Assembly: GCF_000961885.1 (NCBI RefSeq)
Contig: NZ_JZKH01000023.1
Span: forward strand, 1-64,000
DNA from: Streptomyces rubellomurinus
GTDB taxonomy: Bacteria > Actinomycetota > Actinomycetes > Streptomycetales > Streptomycetaceae
Length of the DNA stretch: 64,000 nucleotides
Direction of reading: 5' to 3'
Shown one piece after another: positions 58,182-64,000 of this stretch. Position 1 is the first letter of the stretch, and every line of letters begins with the position of its first letter. Both the position numbers and the translations under genes were made by a program. Below the pieces are notes generated by a model. The model searched no databases. It saw only the letters and a list, made by a program, of their open reading frames with translations, and had not been told where the DNA came from.

Positions 58182-60203
58182 ATGAACGACACCAGCGGAC
58201 TGATCACACCCGCACTCGTTGATCTCCACCTCGCCCCCGCGGACAAGGGCGAAGCCCTCCGCTCGCTCGCCCAGCGGCTGGTCGCCGAGGACCGGGTGAC
58301 CGACCTCGACGGCTTCCTCGCCGACGTGGCCGCCCGCGAGGCCCAGGCCCCGACCGGGATGGGAGACGGGATCGGCATCCCGCACTGCAGGTCGGCCCAC
58401 GTCACGCGGCCGAGCCTGGCGTTCGGCCGCAGCACCAGGGGCGTGGACTTCGACGCCCCGGACGGTCGGCCCGCCGACCTGATCTTCATGATCGCGGCAC
58501 CGGCCGGCGCGGACGACGCCCACCTGCAGATCCTCGCCGCGCTGGCCCGGCGACTGATGGACCCCGCGTTCACGGGCGCCCTGCGCGATGCCGCGAGCCC
58601 GGGCGCGGTCGCGGCCCTGGTCAACGGCGAGGAGGCGCCGGCCGCCGCTCCCGGAACGGTCGCTGTTGGGGAAACGGCCGCCGTTCCGGAGCCGGACCCC
58701 GCCGCCGACGGCGGGCTGCGGCTGGTCGCGGTGACCTCCTGCCCGACCGGCATCGCCCACACCTACATGGCCGCCAAGGCCCTCGAACTGGCCGCCGCCC
58801 GGGCGGGCGCACGGATCCAGGTCGAGACCCAGGGCTCGGCCGGGACGACGGTGCTGGCCCCCGAGGTGATCGCGGCCGCCGACGCGGTCATCCTCGCCCA
58901 CGACGTCGAGGTCCGGGACCGCGCCCGCTTCGCCGGAAAGCCCACCGTGGACGTGGGCGTGAAGGCCGCCGTCAACCGCGCCGACGACCTGGTCGCGCAG
59001 GCCGCCGCACTCGTCGCCGAGGCCGGCAGCGGGGCGCGTGCCGCCGCCCCGGCCGCCGCGGGGAGCTCACCGGCGAGCGCGTCGTCGGCCGGGCACTGGG
59101 CCGAGCGGCTGCGCAAGTACCTGATGACGGGCGTCAGTTACATGATCCCGTTCGTCGCGGCGGGCGGCCTGCTGATCGCCCTCGCCTTCGCCATCGGCGG
59201 GTACCGGATCGCCTCCGCGCCGTCCGTGCTGGGCCATTTCGACTGGACGTCCTCGCACAGCTGGGCGGCGATGCTGTTCCAGACCGGCAGGACCTCCTTC
59301 GGCTTCCTGGTCCCGATCCTCTCCGGGTACATCGCCTGGGCGGTCGCCGACCGGGCGGCACTGGCCGCCGGCATCGCGGGCGGCGCCGTCTCGGTGGCGG
59401 TCGGCGCGGGCTTCCTCGGCGGCATCGTGTCGGGCCTGGCCGCGGGCTTCCTGGTGCTGTGGATGATCCGCTTGAACGTGCCGCGCGCGGTCCGGGGCAT
59501 CATGCCGGTCGTGGTGATCCCGCTGTTGTCGGTGGCGGCGGTCGGCTTCCTGATGTTCGTGCTGGTCGGCTCGCCGATCGCCTCGGCGATGCGCGGCCTG
59601 ACCGACTGGCTGAACGGCCTCTCCGGCTCCAACGCGATCCTGCTCGGCCTGCTGCTCGGCGCGATGATGGCCTTCGACATGGGCGGTCCGCTCAACAAGG
59701 TCGCCTACACCTTCGCGGCGGGTGCGCTCACCACCGCGGGCACGACCCCGGACGCCGGCAGCCTCAAGGTGATGGCCGCGGTGATGGCCGCCGGGATGAC
59801 CCCGCCGCTGGGCATGGCCCTGGCCACCGTCGTCCGGCGGGGACTGTTCAGTCCCGAGGAGCGGGAGAACGGCAAGGCGGCCTGGGTGCTCGGCGCCTCG
59901 TTCATCACGGAGGGCGCGATCCCGTTCGCGGCGGCGGACCCGCTGCGGGTCATCCCGGCGAACATCGTCGGCAGCATGACGGCCGGCGGGCTGGTGATGG
60001 CCTTCGGCTCCACCCTGCGCGCGCCGCACGGCGGGATCTGGGTGCTCCCGCTGATCGGCAGCCCGTTCCTGTACCTGGTCGCGGTCGTGGCGGGCACGGT
60101 GGTCACCACGGCGGTGGTCGTCCTGCTCAAGGGGATGCGCAAGGGCACCGCCGCGGCTGACGCGGACTCCGCCGTCGACGGGAAGGTGCTGGTCGGCGCC
60201 TGA
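58182..60203 (+). CDS. fruA: Fructose-specific PTS transporter EIIABC
   Basis: A protein of 673 residues with the order A-B-C. EIIA (1 to about 150) has the phosphorylated His 68 in GIGIPHCRSAHV. EIIB (about 178-275) has Cys 187 in VTSCPTGIAHTYMAAKAL. EIIC (about 310-660) has many membrane helices (MTGVSYMIPFVAAGGLLIAL, NAILLGLLLGAMMAFDMGGPLNK, and FITEGAIPFAAADPLRV). It imports fructose as fructose 1-phosphate using phosphate from HPr. GAAGGA precedes the ATG. A 106-bp gap separates it from fruK. Confidence 0.96.
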   Translation: MNDTSGLITPALVDLHLAPADKGEALRSLAQRLVAEDRVTDLDGFLADVAAREAQAPTGMGDGIGIPHCRSAHVTRPSLAFGRSTRGVDFDAPDGRPADLIFMIAAPAGADDAHLQILAALARRLMDPAFTGALRDAASPGAVAALVNGEEAPAAAPGTVAVGETAAVPEPDPAADGGLRLVAVTSCPTGIAHTYMAAKALELAAARAGARIQVETQGSAGTTVLAPEVIAAADAVILAHDVEVRDRARFAGKPTVDVGVKAAVNRADDLVAQAAALVAEAGSGARAAAPAAAGSSPASASSAGHWAERLRKYLMTGVSYMIPFVAAGGLLIALAFAIGGYRIASAPSVLGHFDWTSSHSWAAMLFQTGRTSFGFLVPILSGYIAWAVADRAALAAGIAGGAVSVAVGAGFLGGIVSGLAAGFLVLWMIRLNVPRAVRGIMPVVVIPLLSVAAVGFLMFVLVGSPIASAMRGLTDWLNGLSGSNAILLGLLLGAMMAFDMGGPLNKVAYTFAAGALTTAGTTPDAGSLKVMAAVMAAGMTPPLGMALATVVRRGLFSPEERENGKAAWVLGASFITEGAIPFAAADPLRVIPANIVGSMTAGGLVMAFGSTLRAPHGGIWVLPLIGSPFLYLVAVVAGTVVTTAVVVLLKGMRKGTAAADADSAVDGKVLVGA

Positions 60204-60244
60204 CCGGACGGCCCGTGAGGTACGGCCGGGACGACCCCGCCGGT

Positions 60245-60278
60245 TCAGGGCGCCCGCTCCTCGGAGCGGGCGCCCTGG
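60245..60278 (+). terminator. Strong terminator after fruA
   Basis: A 15-bp stem (60245-60259 with 60264-60278, loop CTCG) lies 42 bp after the fruA stop, between it and the convergent membrane protein gene. Confidence 0.85.
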
Positions 60279-60330
60279 CCGTGTCCGGGGCGGAGGACCC
60301 CACGCGGCCTCCGGATGCTGGGCCGGCCGC

Positions 60331-61134
60331 TCACCGGGCCGGGGCGAGGCCTCCGGAGACGGACGCGGCGCCGCCCGCCGACTGGGCCTCGACCCGGTAG
60401 CCGTCGCCACTTGCCGGGCGCACGCCGGTGGCGTGGTTGAACTGGCAGGCGAACTCGTGCTGCCCCGCCGGTACCGTGCGGCCCGGCTTGAGGACCCAGC
60501 GGTAGACCAGCGCGCCGCCGGACTCCTGGACGGTGACGGTGAAGTCGTCGGCCGGCAGGGTCCGCCAGGTGCCGGTGTCCCGTACGTCACCGGTCTGGGC
60601 GACGCGCAGCTCCACGGTGAGCGAGGTGAGCGGCTGGGCGGTCCTGAGGAGGAGGTTGTCCTGGCCCCAGTAGACGGTGCTGTGCGGGTCGACCGATCCC
60701 TCCGACCACAGCGGCCCGTTCTGGGCCCGGTTGCCGGCGGACGGGGCCGGGCGCGGGCTGGTCGCGGCGGCGGCGGCGGCGGTGGCGGGGGCCGGCGCCG
60801 GGGCGGCGGTGGCCGCAGGCGCAGGCGCGGACGGGGTCGGCGTCGGCGTGACCGCGGGGGAGGGGGTGGCCGGAGCGGTGGTGGCCGGCGGCGTCGGAGT
60901 CTGGACGAGTCCTGACACCGCCGCCACGGCGAGCGTGCCGGTGGCCAGGATGCCGACGGCGGCCAGGGCGGCGATCGAGGCCTTGGGCCACGACCGCAGG
61001 CCCGAGCGGGTGCGGTGGCGGACGGCGGGACCGGCCGCTCCGCGCTGCATGCGGGCCAGCATCCTCGCGCGGTCGGGCTGGTGGGCTTCGGCGGCCTCGC
61101 GCAGCTGCTGGGCGATCTGCTCGTGCTCGTTCAC
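60331..61134 (-). CDS. Membrane protein with N-terminal cytoplasmic region, probable sigma-factor partner
   Basis: A protein of 267 residues. The N-terminal 50 residues (EQIAQQLREAAEAHQPDRARMLARMQRG) are helical. One membrane helix lies at about 52-72 (ASIAALAAVGILATGTLAVAAV). A long Pro/Ala/Thr linker and an outer beta-domain follow (WSEGSVDPHSTVYWGQDNLLL, VELRVAQTGDVRDTGTW, FACQFNHATGVRPA). The GTG start overlaps the sigma factor stop as GTGA. It could control that sigma factor, but a classic anti-sigma zinc motif (HxxxCxxC) is absent. Confidence 0.8.
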   Translation of the reverse strand: MNEHEQIAQQLREAAEAHQPDRARMLARMQRGAAGPAVRHRTRSGLRSWPKASIAALAAVGILATGTLAVAAVSGLVQTPTPPATTAPATPSPAVTPTPTPSAPAPAATAAPAPAPATAAAAAATSPRPAPSAGNRAQNGPLWSEGSVDPHSTVYWGQDNLLLRTAQPLTSLTVELRVAQTGDVRDTGTWRTLPADDFTVTVQESGGALVYRWVLKPGRTVPAGQHEFACQFNHATGVRPASGDGYRVEAQSAGGAASVSGGLAPAR

Positions 61135-61661
61135 CGGTTCCTCCTTCCTGTCGCCAGTTCGCCGACCGCTCGTGCGCCGAGTGCGCGTTCCAGCTCGGCC
61201 ATCCCCTTCGAGGTCTGACTCTTCACCGTACCGACCGAGATGCCGAGCGCCGCCGCGGTGTCCTTCTCCGACAGGTCGAAGGCGTGCCGCAGCACCACGC
61301 AGGCCCGCTTGCGGAACGGCAGTCGGGCGAGCGCCTCGCGGACGTCCAGGACGGCCGCGACGTCGGGCCCGGAGGTCCTCTCCGGGCTGCGGGACCAGAA
61401 CAGCAGGACGCGGCGCCGCTCGCGGACCGCGCTGCGGATCCGGGCCCGGGCCATGTTGGCGACCACCCCGCGGGCGTAGGCGAGGGGGTGGTCGGCCGCG
61501 CGGAGCCGGTCCCAGCGTTGCCACAGCGCGACCAGGGCGTCCGCGGCGAGGTCGTCGGCCGCGTCCGTCTCGCCGGTCAGGAGGTGGGCGAGACGGGCGA
61601 GTTCGGCGTAGTGGCGTTCGAAGAAGTCGTGGAACTCCGCGGACGCGTCATCGAGGAGCAT
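61131..61661 (-). CDS. ECF sigma factor, SigE-like
   Basis: A protein of 176 residues. Region 2: FHDFFERHYAELARLAHLLTGETDAADDLAADALVALWQRWDRL, key residues as in the SigE family. Region 4: LARLPFRKRACVVLRHAFDLSEKDTAAALGISVGTVKSQTSKGM. The ATG at 61661 is chosen since the domain begins there; an upstream ATG at 61709 is an alternative, but TAGGCT near 61715 could be the -10 box. It is coupled to a membrane protein gene. Confidence 0.9.
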   Translation of the reverse strand: MLLDDASAEFHDFFERHYAELARLAHLLTGETDAADDLAADALVALWQRWDRLRAADHPLAYARGVVANMARARIRSAVRERRRVLLFWSRSPERTSGPDVAAVLDVREALARLPFRKRACVVLRHAFDLSEKDTAAALGISVGTVKSQTSKGMAELERALGARAVGELATGRRNR

Positions 61662-61792
61662 GTGCCCCGGTCGCCCTCTCCCTGCAATGTGAGCGTTAAC
61701 AAGCGGCATGAGCCTAGCAGCGCGCCGTTCCGGGCCGGGGCGGTGGTCGCCCCGGTCGGCGACCGCCGCCCCCCGCCCGACCCGCGGCGCGG

Positions 61793-62785
61793 TCAATGCC
61801 GGGCGAACTGGACGCGGGTCGGCTGGACGACGTCCGGCTTCACCGCGATCCCGTCGACGGTCAGCTGCTCCCCGTAGACGTCGGTGATCCTGATCGCCCC
61901 GCCGCACCCGGTGCCGTCCGGCGAGAGGAAGTAGTTGTAGTCGGTGCGGGTCAGCTGCCGCCAGCCGTCCCCGGTCCGGACCTCCAGGGCCGCCACCGGG
62001 TTCCGGTGACCGACCACCTGGAGCCCGCACCACCACTGGGAGGATCCGACCTTGTACCGGATCGACATCGTGTCCGGCGCCGTGCCCGGGCTCAGCAGCG
62101 TCCAGGTGATCGGCAGGCGCCCCACCGAGAGGTCCGCGAGCTTGGCGAAGGCCTCGTGGCTCAGGTCGAGCTGCCCGGGCGCGCAGGGCAGGGGGCAGTC
62201 GTTGACGATCCGCACCGTGATGCTCGCGCCGTTGGCGGCGCGGACGAGCACGGACGCCCCGCACGCCCTGGACGTCTCGTAGTCGGTGTGGTTCATCGCC
62301 GCGACCATGAGGTCGTCGGACGGGCCGAACGAGCAGGCGCCGTTGCCGTCGGCGGCGTCGTAGGACGTCGCGACGCCCTGGTAGCTCGCGCCGGGCTTGA
62401 TCCGCCCGCTCAGGGACGCGGGCGCCGGAGCGGTGCGGGCACTGCTGCTGGTGGCGGCCGAGGGGGACGGGGTGGCCGACGGCCGCCGCGTGGGAGTGGC
62501 CGAGGGCGAGGGGGAGGCGGCCGACGGCGGTGCCGTCGAGGGCGTGGGGCCGGTCGGGGTGCCGGTGCCCGGCGGTGTGGCCGGCGGTGTGCCCGGCTCG
62601 GTGGCCGCGACGGAGGCGGCGGCCGGCTCCGCCGAGGCCCCGCCGGCCCCGCCGCTCCCGCCGCCCGGCAGCAGCGCGAAGGCCAGGAGGACCAGCACAC
62701 CGACCGCCACCAGCGCCAACGGTATGCCCATGACCAGCCCACGCCTGCGGTTCGGCGGTGGGGCGGCATGCTTCGTTGCCTTCAT
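61793..62785 (-). CDS. Expansin-like (EXLX1-type) exported protein
   Basis: A protein of 330 residues. A membrane-anchor or signal helix is at about 18-40 (LVMGIPLALVAVGVLVLLAF). A Ser/Thr/Pro-rich linker runs to 125. The double-psi barrel domain starts with GVATSYDAADGNGACSFG and includes ALNHTDYETSRACGASVLV-like segments and VRIVNDCPLPCAPGQLDLSHEAF. A C-terminal CBM63-like domain has YKVGSSQWWCGLQVVGHRNPV and exposed aromatic residues. Expansins loosen plant cell wall without hydrolysis. A GH74-type gene lies beside it. Confidence 0.9.
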   Translation of the reverse strand: MKATKHAAPPPNRRRGLVMGIPLALVAVGVLVLLAFALLPGGGSGGAGGASAEPAAASVAATEPGTPPATPPGTGTPTGPTPSTAPPSAASPSPSATPTRRPSATPSPSAATSSSARTAPAPASLSGRIKPGASYQGVATSYDAADGNGACSFGPSDDLMVAAMNHTDYETSRACGASVLVRAANGASITVRIVNDCPLPCAPGQLDLSHEAFAKLADLSVGRLPITWTLLSPGTAPDTMSIRYKVGSSQWWCGLQVVGHRNPVAALEVRTGDGWRQLTRTDYNYFLSPDGTGCGGAIRITDVYGEQLTVDGIAVKPDVVQPTRVQFARH

Positions 62786-62893
62786 TCCCGTCCATTTCGG
62801 TAGCTCGACTGCGGAGGGTCGAATCGACCTCGCACCGACCAGTGGTCGCCGGAGGCGGAAAGGTTGCCGCTCCGGCGCAGGTTTCTCGGAACC

Positions 62894-62930
62894 GGCGGAG
62901 GTGGGCGGCTCCGCGCCGCCAACCTCCGCC
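62894..62930 (-). terminator. Hairpin terminator after the GH74-type gene
   Basis: GGCGGAGGT (62894-62902) pairs with ACCTCCGCC (62922-62930), and inside it GGCGGC pairs with GCCGCC. It follows the stop codon at 62939 in the reading direction. Confidence 0.7.
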
Positions 62931-62938
62931 CGGGCCGG

Positions 62939-64000
62939 TCAGGACGGGTCGCCGTAGACCACGCCGCGCCCGTAGCCGCCCAGGTACACCCGGCCGTAGA
63001 CGTCGGGGTCGCCGGAGACGACGTTGATGACGCTCCCGCCGAACTGGTGCTGGTCGTCGTTGATCCGCGTCCAGGTCGACCCGCCGTCGGTGGAGCGGAA
63101 CAGGCCGGTGACGCCCTTGACCTTCCCGCTCAGGTAGAGGGCCTGGTAGCCGGCACCGGGCGCGGCCTTGCCGAAGCCGACGGCGCCCGCCTGCGCCACG
63201 CCGTCGAGCCTGCGGAAACTCGCCCCGCCATCGGTGGAGTGCCGCAGCCCGTTGCCCCCGCCGGCGATCCACAGGTCACCGGCGACACCCGGGACGGCCC
63301 TGAGCTGACCGTCGCCCAGCCCGGTGGCCCGGGCCGCGAAGTGCCACCCGCCGTCGGTGGAGGCGTACAGGGTGCCGCCGCTGAGGGCGTAGAAGGTGCC
63401 CGCCGCCGAACGGTCGGCCACCACCGCCGCGTCCCTGGGCAGGCCGGACACCGCCGACCAGGACGCGCCGCGGTCGGTCGACAGGAACGGCGCCCGGCCC
63501 GCCGGGGTCCACACCACGGTGCCGCCGTCCGCCGAGACGGCCGCCGACCCGCCGCCCGCGTCGCCCACCGGCGCCGTCGCGAACGGCGCCCAGTTCGCTC
63601 CGCCGTCGCCCGACCAGGCGCCGTGCTGCGCGCCGCCGAGGCCGACCCGCACCACGAACTCCGGCCTGCGCTGGGCGAAGTCGATGCCGGTGGTGTTGGT
63701 GAACAGCGGCCCGCTCAGCGCCTTGGCGGGGACCTTCGTCAGGTCCTCGTGCCGGAACCCGCTGACGTCGCCGAGCGCGCTGATCAGCGGCTGGCCGGGC
63801 GGCTTGACCAGCGCGAGCGTCGCGGTCTCCTCCAGACCCTTGGCCGGGATGTTCCAGTGCGTCGGGCGCCCGCTGTCCGCCGCCGTCACGTCGGTGCTGC
63901 CCCACATGCCCGAACCGGTGCCGTACAGCACGTGCCCGGAGTCGAAGGGGTCGATGGTGAGCGCTCCCATCCAGTGCCCGATGCCGGTGCCCACGTACGG
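62939..64000 (-). CDS. GH74-type xyloglucanase/sialidase-like protein, C-terminal part (gene continues past the window)
   Basis: The C-terminal 350 or so residues of a larger protein; the frame is open to the window end. It is built of seven-bladed-propeller repeats (SADGGTVVWTPAGRAPFLSTDRGASW, TLYASTDGGWHF, GLRHSTDGGASF, LFRSTDGGSTWTRINDD). GHWMGALTIDPFDSGHVLYGTG and YGRVYLGGYGRGVVYGD are close to GH74 xyloglucanases, where two such propellers surround the active cleft. The catalytic Asp residues lie partly outside the window. It and the expansin gene are on the same strand. Confidence 0.85.
   Translation of the reverse strand, partial: PYVGTGIGHWMGALTIDPFDSGHVLYGTGSGMWGSTDVTAADSGRPTHWNIPAKGLEETATLALVKPPGQPLISALGDVSGFRHEDLTKVPAKALSGPLFTNTTGIDFAQRRPEFVVRVGLGGAQHGAWSGDGGANWAPFATAPVGDAGGGSAAVSADGGTVVWTPAGRAPFLSTDRGASWSAVSGLPRDAAVVADRSAAGTFYALSGGTLYASTDGGWHFAARATGLGDGQLRAVPGVAGDLWIAGGGNGLRHSTDGGASFRRLDGVAQAGAVGFGKAAPGAGYQALYLSGKVKGVTGLFRSTDGGSTWTRINDDQHQFGGSVINVVSGDPDVYGRVYLGGYGRGVVYGDPS

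Overview
The window is very GC-rich DNA. Codon third positions are almost all G or C, GTG and TTG starts are common, and neighbouring genes often overlap by 4 bp (ATGA or GTGA). Roadblock/LC7 proteins, a DUF6271 protein, an MbtH protein, a WD40-fused Ser/Thr kinase, an LRV-repeat protein and PTS genes without nearby glucose components are also present. Together these point to a streptomycete (Streptomyces or Kitasatospora). It looks like accessory-rich chromosome: no rRNA, tRNA, CRISPR array, intact insertion sequence or phage was seen.

Layout. 0-4 kb: the 3' part of a candidate small RNA, an IclR regulator, a sugar-permease remnant, and a probable copper module (YcnI-like protein, Met-rich membrane protein, ECF sigma factor). 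4-9.3 kb: mixed single genes (alpha/beta hydrolase, VOC and TfoX proteins, AlkB, universal stress protein). 9.26-20.2 kb: eight minus-strand genes that read as an aromatic-acid catabolic operon: aryl-CoA ligase fused to a thioesterase, aminobenzoyl/salicyl-CoA-type monooxygenase-reductase, nitrilase, gentisate-type dioxygenase, FAH-family hydrolase, maleate isomerase, PaaX regulator and amidohydrolase. 20.4-30.1 kb: two two-component systems, a secreted beta-propeller protein with duplicated C-terminal modules, membrane proteins and an LRV protein. 30.2-34.7 kb: a GNAT/DUF6271 pair with a DasR-like site upstream, a peptidoglycan-binding protein and a flavin monooxygenase. 34.8-37.8 kb: a complete second copy of the small RNA, then an operon of three roadblock proteins, a DUF4388-like protein and an unlisted 45-codon ORF. 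38-46.5 kb: DUF6188-like protein, double Nudix protein, O-methyltransferase, kinase-WD40 protein, GDSL hydrolase and two GT4 glycosyltransferases. 46.5-54 kb: DUF1330, MFS/MarR, a visibly less GC-rich pair of hypotheticals, a secreted metal-type protein, an orphan MbtH and membrane proteins. 54-60.3 kb: a complete fructose PTS (ptsH-ptsI divergent from a DeoR regulator, fruK and fruA). 60.3-64 kb: an ECF sigma factor with its probable membrane partner, an expansin-like protein and the C-terminal part of a GH74-type xyloglucanase.

How the genes work together. The 9-20 kb cluster can be read as one route: aryl acid to aryl-CoA, ring 5-hydroxylation at the CoA stage, release of gentisate by the fused thioesterase, ring cleavage, hydrolysis to maleate plus pyruvate, and isomerisation to fumarate. 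The PTS genes carry the full phosphate path from EI and HPr to the fructose transporter and 1-phosphofructokinase. Expansin and GH74 suggest attack on plant cell wall.

The strongest unexplained signals are the two copies of a structured RNA, 34.8 kb apart, which differ by a compensatory base-pair change, and the roadblock operon with no recognisable GTPase or kinase. Several short tandem repeats sit at gene starts and gene junctions.
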